Positions 23,126 to 34,400 of a stretch of 64,000 bases of DNA are shown piece after piece (position 1 is the first letter of the stretch; the number at the start of each line of letters is the position of its first letter). The DNA comes from Solanum dulcamara (taxonomy: Eukaryota > Streptophyta > Magnoliopsida > Solanales > Solanaceae). The position numbers and the translations under genes are program-made. Under the pieces are notes generated by a model. The model was not told where the DNA came from. It made no database searches and saw only the letters and a list, made by a program, of their open reading frames with translations. The stretch is taken from contig NC_077242.1 of assembly GCF_947179165.1 (NCBI RefSeq), positions 53,205,097 through 53,269,096 on the forward strand, written 5' to 3'.

Positions 23126-23327
23126 AAAGATTTTTCAAGTGTCCTAGGGTGTCTAACATTCCACATCAAGTAGAGTCTTATTTATAGGTGTGAAGTGCGC
23201 CACACTTATGAGTAGAAGGCTTTGAGGCATTTTAGAGATTATCACTTTTTTCATGATCCATGTCGTGCTATAGAGTTTACCATAAGACTTCTTTTCCCTA
23301 ATAGTCTTTCTTTGCGATTTCAAAAAG
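23126..23327 (+). other. RE-E 5' leader
   Basis: A non-coding leader of about 200 bases with the family block ATCAAGTAGAGTCTTAT and GTGAAGTGCGCCACAC. The gag ATG follows at 23328. Confidence 0.75.
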
Positions 23328-24389
23328 ATGGCTCCAAGAATACCACCATTTCCAAGGGGAGATAATGTTAATGAAGCCCAAGCTCCCCCGGTTCCTCAAG
23401 ATAATGGTCTCATATCAAACCAAGTAATTAATGCGGAGTTCCAAACCGCCATTACTATGCTAGACCAAGTGGTGACCAACCAAGGTGTTGTGACTCCTCC
23501 TAATGTTCATACTCTAGCCTCAAGAGTAAGGGACTTTGCACGAATGAATCCTCTAGAGTTTCAAGTCTCAAAAGTAAATGAGGATTCTCAAGAGTTCATT
23601 GATAAGGTCTACAAGATATTGAGTATTATAAGGGTGACTACGGAAGAAAAAGCGGAGTTGGCGGCTTACCAACTTAAGCGTGTTGCTCAAACATGGTATA
23701 CTCAATGGAAGTTGGAGAGGGTGGATGGAGGTCCTATTGAATGGAAAGCTTTCAAACTTGCTTTTCTTGATCACTTTTTCCCTCTTGAGTTAAGGGAGGC
23801 TAAAGTATTGGAGTTCATAAATCTTCAACAAGGCAATATGGGGATGAGGGACTATGCCCTCAAGTTTACTAAGCTATCCAAGTATGCTCTTTCATTGGTT
23901 GCCGATCCATATGCCCAAATGAGTAAATTCATATCAGGGGTGTCCAACTTAGTTGCTAAGGAATGTTGCACTGCTATGCTTGTTAAGGAGATGGACATAT
24001 CTCATCTCATGACTTTTGCCAAATAAATTGAAGGAGAAAAGCTTAAGGAAATAAGGATGAGGGATTCTAAGAGGGCTCGGTATGAAGGTGGGTTCTCCAA
24101 TGCTAGGACTGTTGGTAGTAGTGGACGCTCTCAATAAGGCCAAAGTTTGGGGAAGAATTTTGCTAAGAATATGGTACCATACCTTAAAGCTCAAGGAGAA
24201 GGAGGTGTAAATGCTAGTAACCCTTCTTTTCCTAAGTGTGCAAAGTGTGGAAAGAATCATGGAGGAAAGTGCTTGATGGGAATGGGTACTTGCTATGGAT
24301 GTGGAAAGATAGGCCATAAGCGATCCAAGTGCCCTCTTGTTGCCACCAAGGATGGAAAAGGTCATCCTCTAGGAGACCACATGCAATAA
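23328..24389 (+). pseudogene. RE-E gag (nearly intact; two in-frame stops)
   Basis: It opens with [13 protein letters not shown] and is uninterrupted to a TAA at 24024-24026 (232 codons). The same frame then continues through a second stop near 24136 to the zinc knuckles. Capsid landmarks are [46 protein letters not shown] and [15 protein letters not shown]. The RNA-binding region (24236-24335) holds CAKCGKNHGGKC (CX2CX3HX3C) and CYGCGKIGHKRSKC (CX2CX4HX4C), both with all zinc ligands. Total length would be about 350 codons, normal for a chromovirus gag. The 23568-23774 and 23949-24365 minus frames are antisense shadows. Confidence 0.9.
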
Positions 24390-24947
24390 GGCGCCCAAGC
24401 TCAACCTAAGGGTGGACAACACAACAACCGATTCTATTCTCTTCATGCTAGGCAAGAGATTGATGAGGCTCTCGATGTGGTCATAGGTATGTTACGAGTC
24501 TTTAACTTTGATATTTATGCATTGCTTGATTCGAGTGCCAACTTTTCTTTTGTTAATCCCTACATTGCTATGAGATTTGATGTATGCCCTGAAGTGTTAA
24601 TAGAACCTTTTTTGGTTTATACTCTCGTTGGTAATTCGGTATTAGCCAAGAGAGCTTATAGAAATTATCTCGTATGGGTATTGCACAGAGTTATTCCATG
24701 TGACCTTGTTGAAGTTGATATGACTGATTTCGATATCATTCTTGGTATGGATTGGTTAAATGCTGCTTACATATTTATATGTTGTAGGACTCATGTGGTT
24801 AAGTTTCACTTTCCTAATGAGCCTATTCTTGAATGGAAGGGTAATGATTCAGTGTTTAAGGGTCGATTCATCTCATGTATTAAGGCCCGAGAAATGATTT
24901 CCAAAGGGTGCATTAAGGGATATCGATTCCAAAACTCCTACTCTTGA
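24390..24947 (+). pseudogene. RE-E protease domain
   Basis: It follows gag in the same frame after a stop at 24387-24389. The NRFYSLHARQE entry and DVVIGMLRVFNFDIYALLDS lead to the active-site loop. That loop reads D-S-S-A where D-(S/T)-G-A is needed, so the catalytic Gly is replaced. The flap/C-terminal half is good (PCDLVEVDMTDFDIILGMDW, FPNEPILEWKG). The frame is lost near 24940 (TGA), and the RT continues one frame over from 24979. This enzyme would have cut the Gag-Pol polyprotein. Confidence 0.85.
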
Positions 24948-24978
24948 CTCGATCCCTATAGTTAATGAGTTCTTCGAT

Positions 24979-26423
24979 GTGTTTCCTGATGATTTGCCCG
25001 GTATTCCTCTTGAAAGGAAAATTGTCTTTGGCATAGATCTCCTTCCCGATACTCAACCTATTTCTATTCCTCCTTACCGTATGGCTCCAGTGGAACTTAA
25101 GGAGTTGAAAGAACAATTAAAGAATTTATTTGATAAGAATTTTATAAGACCGAGTATTTCACCATGGGGTGCTCACGTGTTATTTGTTAGGAAGAAGGAT
25201 GTGTCACTCCGAATGTGTATAGACTACCGGCAATTGAATAAGGTCACCATAAAGAACAAATATCCAATTCCAAGGATAGATGACTTGTTTGATCAATTAC
25301 AAAAAGCAAGCTACTTTTCTAAGATTGATCTTCATTCCGGTTATCATCAATTGAGGTACGGTAGTATGATATTCCCAAAATGGCTTTTCGGATAAGGTAT
25401 GGTCATTTTGAATTTGTAGTAATGTCGTTCGGTTTGACTAATGCTCCCGCTATATTCATAGATTTGATGAATCATATTTTTAAGCCATATTTGGACATGC
25501 TTGTAGTGGTGTTCATTGATGATATCTTGATTTATTCTCAAAATGAGGAAGATCATATGGGTCACTTAAGGATTGTGTTGCAGACATTAAGAGAAAAGAA
25601 ATTATTTGCTAAATTTAGTAAGTGCGGATTTTGGCTGAGGGAGGTTGCATTTCTTGTCCATGTAGTATTCGGTGATGGGATTAAAGTAGATTCAGAGAAA
25701 ATGAAGTCGGTTAAGAATTGTCCTAGACCATTATCTCCTTCGGACATTAGAAGCTTTTTGAGCTTAGCAGGATACTACAGAAAGTTTGTTGAAGGGTTCT
25801 TATCTATTGCTTCACCTTTAACTAAGTTGACACAAAAGAAGGAAAAATTCCAATGGTCGAAAGAATGTGAGAAAAGTTTCCAAATATTGAAGGATTGTCT
25901 TATGTCATCTTCTATTTTGACATTGCCCGAAGGTTCGGATAAGTTTGTTGTTTATTGTGATACTTCGTGTGTTGGTTTGGGTTGTGTCTTAATGCAACAT
26001 GGTAAGGTTATAGCCTATGCCTCTAGAAAACTTAAAGTGCATGAAAGGAACCATTCAACCCATGATCTTGAACTTGCGGCGGTTGTAGTTGCGTTGAATA
26101 TTTGGTGCCATTATCTTTATGGGGTGCATGTTGATGTGTTTACCGACCACAAAAGCTTTCAATATGTGTTTAGTCAAAGGGACTTGAACCTTAGTCAAAG
26201 GAGGTGGCTTGAACTCCTAAAAGACTATGACATGAGCGTATTATACCATCTAGGTAAGACAAATGTTGTAGCCGATGCTCTTAGTCAGTTGTCTATGGAT
26301 TGTGTTGCACATGTTGAGGAAGGAAAAAGGGAATTGGTTAAAAAAGTCCATAGATTGGCACATTTAGGTGTGCGTTTGGTTAATTCCAATGATGTAGGAG
26401 TTCTTATACATAATGGTTTGTAA
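24979..26423 (+). pseudogene. RE-E reverse transcriptase and RNase H
   Basis: RT start: [20 protein letters not shown]. Fingers and palm follow: [52 protein letters not shown] and [15 protein letters not shown] frameshift at about 25365-25395 leads to the second open frame 25380-26423. That frame holds [13 protein letters not shown], the catalytic [10 protein letters not shown] (25512-25523) and the [11 protein letters not shown] thumb. The RNase H shows YCDTS, HDLELAA, FTDHKS and VADALSQ, so all four acidic residues remain. It closes with the HLGVRLV tether and a stop at 26421-26423. One frameshift and one stop away from open; otherwise all catalytic residues are visible. Confidence 0.9.
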
Positions 26424-26701
26424 TCGTCTCTTGCGGCAAACATTAAGGCCAAACAAGATAATGATTCAATTTTGGTTGAATTGAAGAAGTCGATTGCCAG
26501 AAAATCCATTGAGGATTTCTTCCTAGGAAAAGATGGGGTACTACGTTACCAAGGTCATTTATGTGTTTCAAATGTTGATGGATTAAGACAGTTGATATTG
26601 AATGCAGCCTATAGTTCTCAGAGTTTGTAGCTAAGTATCCTAATTGTCAACAAGTGAAAGTTCAACACCAAAGACTGAGAGGTCTAGCTCAAGAAATCGA
26701 A
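26424..26701 (+). pseudogene. RE-E integrase N-terminal region with zinc-finger deletion
   Basis: After the stop the frame continues (IKAKQDNDSILVELKK, DGVLRYQGHLCVSNVDGL). It then jumps near 26620 from NAAYSS to EFVAKYPNCQQVKVQH. The segment normally between them (the two His ligands and the YWW motif, roughly 80 bp) is gone, so the HHCC zinc finger keeps only its Cys half. The reading frame changes at the deletion. Confidence 0.8.
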
Positions 26702-27387
26702 ATTCCTACATAGAAGTGGAAATATGTGAATATGGACTTTGTCATGGGTTTACCTCATACTAGAAGACAACATGATTCTATTTGGGTCATTGTGGATCGA
26801 ATGACCAAATCGGCATATTTTCTACTGGTCAAGACTTCTTATGGTGCCGAAGACTATGATAAGTTGTACATTCGTGAACTTGTGAAACTTCATGGTGTTC
26901 CTTTGTCGATTATATCAGATAGACTTAATTTAGTTTACATTTTTTGGAAGTCATTTTAGAAAGGTATTAGTACTAAAGTCAAGCTAAGTACCGCTTTCCA
27001 TCCTCAAATCGATGGAAAAGCCGAAAGAACAATTCAAACCTTGGAGGATATGTTAAAGGCATGTGTGATTGATCTTAGATATAGTTGGGATGACCACTTG
27101 CCATTGATTGAGTTTGCCTACAATAATAGTTATCACTCTAGCATCCAAATGGCTCCTTTTAAAGCCTTGTACGAAAGAAGATGTAGGTCTCTGATGGGAT
27201 GGTTTGAAGTAGGTGAGAGGGTATTGATTGGTCCATATTTGGTAATTGATGCAATATAGAAAGTAAGTCTCATAAGAGAAAGATTGAAAATGGCTCAAAG
27301 TTGTCAAAAGTCCTATTCGGATACTAGGAGGAGAGAGCTTGAATTTGATGTAGATAATATGGTGTATTTGAAGATTTCACCTATGAA
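26702..27387 (+). pseudogene. RE-E integrase core, first copy
   Basis: Motifs: MDFVMGLPHTRRQHDSIWVIVDRM (first Asp region), HGVPLSIISD (second Asp), FHPQIDGKAERTIQ (catalytic Glu) and LPLIEFAYNNSYHSSIQMAP. Three in-frame TAG stops break it: one in the T-x-KWKY motif at about 26711, one after FWKSF at 26957-26959, and one after VIDAI at 27257-27259. The same three stops recur in copy two, so they predate the duplication. The sequence around ISDR lacks the usual GTQFTS segment (it reads LNLVYIF). Confidence 0.9.
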
Positions 27388-28073
27388 ATTCCTACATAGA
27401 AGTGGAAATATGTGAATATGGACTTTGTCACGGGTTTACCTCATACTAGAAGACAACATGATTCTATTTGGGTCATTGTGGATCGAATGACCAAATCGGC
27501 ATATTTTCTACTAGTCAAGACTTCTTATGGTGCCGAAGACTATGATAAGTTGTACATTCGTGAACTTGTGAAACTTCATGGTGTTCCTTTGTCGATTATA
27601 TCAGATAGACTTAATTTAGTTTATATATTTTGGAAGTCATTTTAGAAAGGTCTTAGTACTAAAGTCAAGCTAAGTACCGCTTTCCATCCTCAAATCGATG
27701 GAAAAGCCGAAAGAACAATTCAAACCTTGGAGGATATGTTAAGGGCATGTGTGATTGATCTTAGATATAGTTGGGATGACCACTTGCCATTGATTGAGTT
27801 TGCCTACAATAATATTTATCACTCTAGCATCCAAATGGCTCCTTTTGAAGCCTTGTACGGAAGAAGATGTAGGTCTCTGATGGGATGGTTTGAAGTAGGT
27901 GAGAGGGTATTGATTGGTCCATATTTGGTAATTGATGCAATATAGAAAGTAAGGCTCATAAGAGAAAGATTGAAAATGGCTCAAAGTTGTCAAAAGTCCT
28001 ATTCGGATACTAGGAGGAGAGAGCTTGAATTTGATGTAGATGATATGGTGTATTTGAAGATTTCACCTATGAA
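26702..28073 (+). repeat. 686-bp tandem duplication inside the RE-E integrase core
   Basis: Unit 1 is 26702-27387 and unit 2 is 27388-28073. By eye they differ at about 11-12 positions (about 98% identical). Each unit covers almost the whole D,D,E core and the tail helix. The junction joins CCTATGAAA to TTCCTACATAG. The two parent sites share GAAA, so the junction carries 4 bp of microhomology. The unit length is not a multiple of three, so the second copy is out of frame with the first. Confidence 0.95.
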
Positions 28074-28443
28074 AGGGGTAATGCATTTTGGTAAGAAAGG
28101 GAAGTTGAGCCCTAGATATATAGGACCCTATAGGATATTGAAGCGCATTGGCAAAGTAGGATATGAGTTAGACTTGCCACTTGAGTTAGCTTTGGTTCAT
28201 CCGGTATTTCATGTGTCAATGTTGAGGAAGTTTGTGGGTGATCCAAATTCTATTGTTCCAATGGAGAATGTAAGTATTGAAAAGAATTTGACTTATGAGG
28301 ATGTTCCGATTGAGATTTTAGTCTGGCAAGTGAAGAGGTTAAGAAATAAAAATGTTGCATCCATCAAAGTGTTATGGAGGAATCAACAAGTAGAGAGTGC
28401 TACGTGGGAAGCGGAATCAGACATGATGAAGCGTTTCAATTAA
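27388..28443 (+). pseudogene. RE-E integrase core, second copy, with GPY/F and chromodomain
   Basis: The second core copy (27412-27945) carries the same three TAG stops. The polyprotein then runs open for 157 codons (27970-28443). It holds RRRELEFDVDDMVYLKISPM, the GPY/F motif (LSPRYIGPYRILKRIGKVGYELDLP) and the chromodomain (PIEILVWQVKRLRNKNVASI, VLWRNQQVESATWEAE). It ends ...KRFN with a stop where relatives read QYPYLF, so the last few residues differ. In Del/Tekay elements the chromodomain steers integration to heterochromatin; that role is family knowledge. Confidence 0.9.
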
Positions 28444-28663
28444 ATTTATACGTTTCAGTTCCATATGTCATTCATATACATGCATGATTTATGAAAATAA
28501 TTTTTCTCAAGGATTATATCTTATGTTAAGTATGAAGTTTACATGTTCTATGCATTTTTCAAAGTGTCCTCATGACCATGTTGGGTTTCTAAGTCCTTTT
28601 TCCATGCCCTTCTTATATTAGTGGGATCTCATTCGAGGATAAATATTCCCAAGGGGGAGGTAT
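28444..28663 (+). other. RE-E 3' untranslated region and polypurine tract
   Basis: 220 bp of non-coding sequence ending in AAGGGGGAGG (28651-28660), a well-kept polypurine tract for plus-strand priming. The next LTR starts within four bases. Confidence 0.85.
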
Positions 28664-30809
28664 TATAATATCCCTTAAAATGCTCACAAGTACCTTGGAA
28701 ATAGGCCACTCATTTAATGCATTATTGTTAATCTTTTTGAAAAATCCGAGTTTGAATTCTTGATCAGGGGGTCAAAATCTATAGGAAAATAGTTTCGATG
28801 GATTTTTATGACCCATAGATCGAAAGATAGATTTCTCAAAAAACTGCGCAAACAAGATAGGCGTGCGGCAAGTACGCATCGCGGACTTGCTTGCCTCCGC
28901 ATCGCGGGCCTGGTGATGATTTTCTGGCCAAATTTAGTTTTTAGCAAGGGCACTTTAGACTTTTCCCTAATTGCTAATTAAGGAACCTAGACATTTTAGG
29001 ACCTAATTCAACTCTATAAATTGACCTAAACCCCTAATTCTATTCATTCTTCTACTATTCACCTACTCAAATATTTCTCTCTCTACAAAAGACTCTCAAG
29101 GACTCCATTGAAGACTTCAAGTAAATTCACACAAGCACTCCAGCAAAACTCTCAAGTTCTTCCAAATTAAGTGGTGTTCTCACTTAAGGTATGTGGGTAT
29201 TGATTCATGGATTTTTTCATCCATGAAGCCCAATCAATTTCTCAAGTCTTCTATCAAATTAAAGTATGGTATTTTATGGGTATTATGATCTCTATTTCTA
29301 TTGCATGAATTATGATTTAAAGTATTATGATTAGTCTATTTTGATATAAATTAATGGTTATTGCATTAAATTAAAGAATTTTTCCATGAATTCCCCTATT
29401 TTGATTTCTAGGGTTCATGATGAAAATTATGAGTATTTTCAATTATACTTCCTAATGATATTATCTATATGAATTATGTATGGGCTGATATAAAGTTTAT
29501 GATCATGCATGTTTTCAAGTTAATTTCATGATTTTCAAGTCAATTGATCGTGCATTCACGTGTTACCCTAATTTAAAGTATAAGCTATGATCATGAATTT
29601 TCAAGTTATATTCTATGAGAAGTTTTATTTAATAATTTCAAAGGTATTATTATGAATCTCATTCAAATTGATGATGCATCCAAGTTTTACCCTAATTTCC
29701 AAGTATGAATTATGTCTATGTATGTATGATTTATAATGTGGAAGGACAATATCTGCATTTTACTTATGTTATGAAAATGAGCTACCCTATGATTTCCAAA
29801 CCTATGATCATGACTATAATATACGTCATTATGATTTCTATGCTATGTATGTATTCCGTAGGATTTGAATTAGCACAGAATGTGGACTTGAGGTGGGACT
29901 CGAAATATGGTATCCTTATATAAAGTCTATTGTCACATAACTACATGCCATCGTAGGTATAAAAGAGATTGGAGGCAAATACCCAAATCTCTATGAGGTG
30001 AGTACCCAAAATATCAAGGCTTGGAGGTGAGTACCCAAGTCTAAGAACTAGGGGTGAGTATCCGGTCACATAATCATTTAGTGGATCCACTTAGGCATGT
30101 AGGATTCTACCTTGGCAAGTAGTCTTCTCCTTTCCTCCGATGTAGGGGTAACATTGGGATTCCATATTATAGCTCGCATGGTCTTATTATCGGTTAAGGT
30201 TCCTAATCCACCTATGTATGATCTCTTATGTATGCTATTATTTTAAATTATGCTTTTCAAATGCTTTGGTCAATATGATTTTCTCATGACTTTACTTACC
30301 TCATTTTAGCATGTGTTTCACTTGACCATTGCACTCCATGATTTACATTGTATATCACGCCCTCATACTTAGTACATTCTAATGTACTAATGCATACCTT
30401 TTGCCTACATTATCTCATAATGTAGGGGTTGAGGTTGAATATTATACTCATCTATGTGGCTAGTTAATCTTTTATATCCGGCGGTGTTTGTTGTAAGTCC
30501 TCATTTATTGGAGACTAGTCATCGAGTTGGTTATTGTTTCAAAGACTTTTCCTATATTTCATATTGAGGGTGAGCTAGGTACATGTCTTAGGCCCCACCC
30601 ATACTCATATGTAGAGGCATCTAGTTGGACAAATGTTTTGAGTCTATGTTGTCATGTGACATTCTTTATTTACTATTCATTGCTCTTTTATGATGTCTTC
30701 ACTTTTACTTTACCTTATGTATACTTATTATATGTATAAGAGGCTTGGTTGGAGCCCTTCGGGGTTTCAATCTCCATGTTATGACTAGGCCCTAGGTCAG
30801 GTCGTGACA
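28664..30809 (+). repeat. Inner LTR, subtype B, copy 1 (about 2146 bp)
   Basis: It starts TATAATATCCC (TG changed to TA) after a polypurine tract and ends GGTCGTGACA before a PBS. It therefore acts both as 3' LTR of the first internal region and 5' LTR of the second. It matches 32283-34400 throughout, including the GAGGTGAGTACCC repeats near 29996-30060. U3 carries a near-perfect GCAAGTaCGC-ATC-GCGGACTTGC hairpin (28868-28891). Small plus frames at 29705 and 30527 are not genes. Confidence 0.85.
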
Positions 30810-30813
30810 AACT

Positions 30814-30825
30814 TGGTATCAGAGC
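30814..30825 (+). other. Mini-element primer-binding site
   Basis: TGGTATCAGAGC, a perfect initiator tRNA-Met complement, four bases after the LTR. Confidence 0.9.
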
Positions 30826-31270
30826 ACAAGGTTTTTCAAGTATCCTAAGGTGTCCAACATGCCGCATCAAGTAGAGTCTTATTCATGGGTGTGAAGTGCG
30901 CCACACTTATGAGTAGGAGGCTATGAGGCATTTTAGGAATTCTTACTTCTTTCATAATCCATCTCATGTGATAGAGCATACTATAGGTCTTTCGTCCCCC
31001 CCCCCTAACAATTATTCTTTGCGATTTTCAGAAGATGCCTTCAAGAAGAGTTCCAATCCAGATGGGGATTGATTTTAATAGTGTTTTTCTTGTACAAAAT
31101 GGTTTGGAATCATCATCGGTGGTGGATGTAAAGGTAAGGCAAGACATGGGTCTATTCTTAGTTAAATAAAAGAAATTAGTGGTTGGTAAGAAATTTGAAA
31201 ATCTCTCAAAACGGGGAGATAGAGTACCTAGTTATCAAGGTCAGTTATGTGTTCTGAGGTTGATGATATT
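30826..31270 (+). pseudogene. Mini-element leader, gag stub and RNase H-integrase linker fused by deletion
   Basis: The leader is well conserved and includes a run of 12 C (about 30997-31008). The gag start reads MPSRRVPIQMG for about 16 codons. It then passes directly to VFLVQNGLESSSVVDVKV, the linker that normally follows RNase H. Everything between (most of gag, protease, RT, RNase H) is missing. The linker decays through stops and DRVPSYQGQLCV to about 31265. The product has no enzyme; the element could move only with help from another copy. Confidence 0.75.
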
Positions 31271-31776
31271 AGATGATTCATGATAGTTAGAGAAGGAGTA
31301 GATATTCCTTATTGTGATAATTGAAGTTTGCTTATGCTATTTAAGGCTATGGACGCAGAGGAAGAGATAGATGGGATCTTGTTGTGTACAATATATAGGC
31401 AAGAGTATATTGGTGTGTCTGTTAGTAGGAGTTAACACAAATGTAGATTTAGAGATGCTAATATAGACATGAAAATTCTTAAGTGATGTTGACTTCAAGG
31501 GAGCCATAAAGTGGTTAGAATGGTAGGCTTGAATGTGTGGTTGTAGATATGTGAATGATTGTAATAGTCTATTGATGACTTCTTGCTAAGGGTTTCAAGT
31601 GAGTGTGTTAGAGTTGTTATAGAGCTAGGCTTGAATGTAGTTCTGATGACATATGGGTGAATGTACGATGCATTGTGTGTTTCTTTATTCGGTTTTGAGG
31701 TTTGTTGATTACGAGTAGTAAGGAGTAGTGCTCTTGGGATAAATTACCTATAGAGGAGTAGTAGCCTAAGGTAAAT
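31271..31776 (+). other. Unassigned 0.5 kb segment inside the mini-element
   Basis: Between the linker and the chromodomain lies G/A-rich sequence with no integrase motif and no open frame of note. It holds a loose internal repeat of TAGGCTTGAATGT (near 31528 and 31630) followed by TGAATG. It could be captured host DNA, a diverged spacer of this family, or scrambled integrase. Sequence alone does not decide. Confidence 0.5.
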
Positions 31777-32028
31777 GTGTTAATGCTAAGGAAGTTTGTG
31801 GGTGATCCAAATTCTATTGTGTCAATGGAGAATGTAAGTATTGAAGAGAGTTTGACTTATGAGGCTATCCCGATTGAGATTTTAGACCAGCAAGTGAAGA
31901 GGTTAAGAAATAAAGACGTATCCGTCAAAGTATTATGGAGGAATCAACAAGTAAAGAGTGCAACATGGGAAGCAGAATCATACATGATGAAGCATTATAC
32001 GTATCTCTTTTTTTTCACTCGAGTCTAA
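31777..32028 (+). pseudogene. Mini-element chromodomain remnant
   Basis: An 83-codon open frame: LRKFVGDPNSIVSMENVSIEESL, then IEILDQQVKRLRNKD, VLWRNQQVKSATWEAE and a YTYLFFFTRV end. It keeps the chromodomain end of the polyprotein but has no integrase in front. The Met is internal. A 3' UTR and a good polypurine tract (GAAGGGGGAGATAT, about 32268-32281) follow. The next plus frame, 32039-32287, is not a gene. Confidence 0.85.
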
Positions 32029-32282
32029 AGGTACTAAGTTGTTCATGATCAAATCGATTAAACTCCTACGTTTCAGTTCCATATGTCATTCATATGCATG
32101 CATGATTAATGAAAATGATTTTTTCTCAAAGACTATGTTTTATGTTAAGTATGATGTTTACATGTTCTATGCATTTTTCAAAGTGTCCTCATGTCCATGT
32201 AGGGTTTCTAAATCCTTTTTCCCTGTCTTTTCTATATTAGTTGAATCTCATTCGAAGACGAATGTTCCGAAGGGGGAGATAT

Positions 32283-34400
32283 TGTAACACCCCTCAAAAT
32301 TCTCACAAGTCCATCAAGAATGCCTTGGGAATAGGCCACTCAAGTAATGCATTATCCTTAATCTTTCTGGAAAATGCGAGTACGAAATATCAATCAGGGG
32401 GTCAAAACCTATAGGAAAATAGTCTCGGTGGATTTTTAGGACCCGTAAATCGAAAGATAGATTTCTCAAGGAACTGTGAGAAAAGGTAAGGTTCACAACA
32501 AGTCTGCATCGCGGACTTGGTTGCCTCCGCATAGCAGACCTGGCAATGCATTTTTGGCCAAATTTAGTTTTTTTAGTAAGGGCACTTTAGACTTTTTTCC
32601 TAAATTGTTTGCTAATGAACCTAGACGTTTTTAGGACCTAATTCAACTCTATAAATTAATCTAAACCCCTAATTCTATTCATTCTTCTACTATTCACCTA
32701 CTCAAATATTTCTCTCTTTACAAAAGACTCTCAAGGACTCCATTGAAGACTTCAAGTAAAGTCACACAAGCACTCTATCAAATCTCTCAAGTTCTTCCAA
32801 ATTAAGTGGTGTTCTCACTTAAGGTATGTGGGTATTGATTCATGGATTCTTTCATCCATGAAGCCCAATCAATTTCTCAAGTCTTCTATCAAATTAAAGT
32901 ATGGTATTTTATGGGTATTATGATCTCTATTTCTATTGCATGAATTATGATTTAAAGTATGATAATTAGTCTATTTTGATATAAATTAATGGTTATTGCA
33001 TTAAATTGAAGATTTTTTCCATGAATTCCCCTATTTTGATTTCTAGGGTTCATGATGAAAATTATGAGTATTTTCAATTATACTTCCTAATGATATTATC
33101 TGTATAAATTATGTATGGGTTGATATAAAGTTTATGATCATGCATGTTTTTAAGTTAATTTCATGATTTTCAAATCAATTGATCATGCATTCATGTCTTA
33201 CCCAAATTTCAAGTATAAGCTATGATTTCAAGTTATATTCTATGAGAAGTTTTATGTAATGATTTCAAAGGTATTATTATGAATCTCATTCAAATTGATT
33301 ATTCATCCAAGTTTTACCCTAATTTTCAAGTATGAATTATGTCTATGTATGTATGATTTGTAATGTGGAAGGACAATACCCACATTTCACTTATGTTAAG
33401 AAAATGAGCTACCCTATGATTTTTAAACTTATGATCATGACTATAATATACGTCATTATGATTTCTTTGCTATGTATGTATTCCGTGGAATTTGACTTAG
33501 CACCGAATGTGGACTTGAGGTGGGGAATCGAATACGGGGTCCTTATATAAAGTCTCTTGTCACATAACTATGTGCCACCGTAGGTATAAAAGGGATTAGA
33601 GGCGAATACTCAAATCTCTACGAGGTGAGTACCCGAGTCTAAGAACTAGGGGTGAGTACCCGATTCACATAACCACTTAGTGGATCCACTTAGGCATGTA
33701 GGAATCTATCTTGGAAAGTAGTCTCCCCTTTCCTCCGATGTAGGGGTAACATTGGGATTCCATATTATAGCTCACATGGTCTTATTGTCGGTTAAGGTCC
33801 CTATCCCACCTATGTATGATCTCTTATGTATGTTATGATTTTAAATTATGCTTTTCAAATACTTTGGTCAATATGATTTTGTCATGACTTTACTTATCTC
33901 ATCTTATCATGTGTTTTACTTGACCATTGCACTCCATATTTTATGTTGCATGTCACGCCCTCATACTTAATACATTCAAATGTACTAATGCATACTTTTT
34001 GCCTATATTGTCTCAAAATATAGGGGTTGAGGTTGAAAATTATACTCATCTATGTGGCTAGGTAAGCTTTTCTATCCGGTGGTGTTTGTGGTGAGTCTTC
34101 ATTTATCGGCGACTAGCCATCGAGTTGGTTATTATTTCAAAGACTTTTTCGATGTTTCATATTGAGGGTGTCTTAGCCCTCGTCCATACTCCTGTGTAGA
34201 GGCATCTAATTGGATAAATGTTTTGAGTCTATATTATCATATGACATTCTTCATTTACTATTCATTGTTTAGACTCTCTTATGATGTTTCCGCTTTTACT
34301 TTACCTTATGTATGCTTATGATATGTACCAGAGGTTTGGTTGGAGTCATTCGGGATTTCAATTACCGTGTTACGACGAGGCCATATATCGGGTCGTGACA
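32283..34400 (+). repeat. Inner LTR, subtype B, copy 2 (about 2118 bp)
   Basis: TGTAACACCCC to GGTCGTGACA. Same subtype as 28664-30809. In U3 the GC hairpin is partly eroded (CAAGTCTGC-ATC-GCGGACTTG). It is followed without spacer by a truncated subtype-A LTR. Compared with copy 1 it lacks one of the GAGTACCC repeats. Confidence 0.85.

Noticed and set aside
23949..24365. 138-codon minus-strand ORF
   Set aside because: Antisense shadow of the RE-E gag zinc knuckles.
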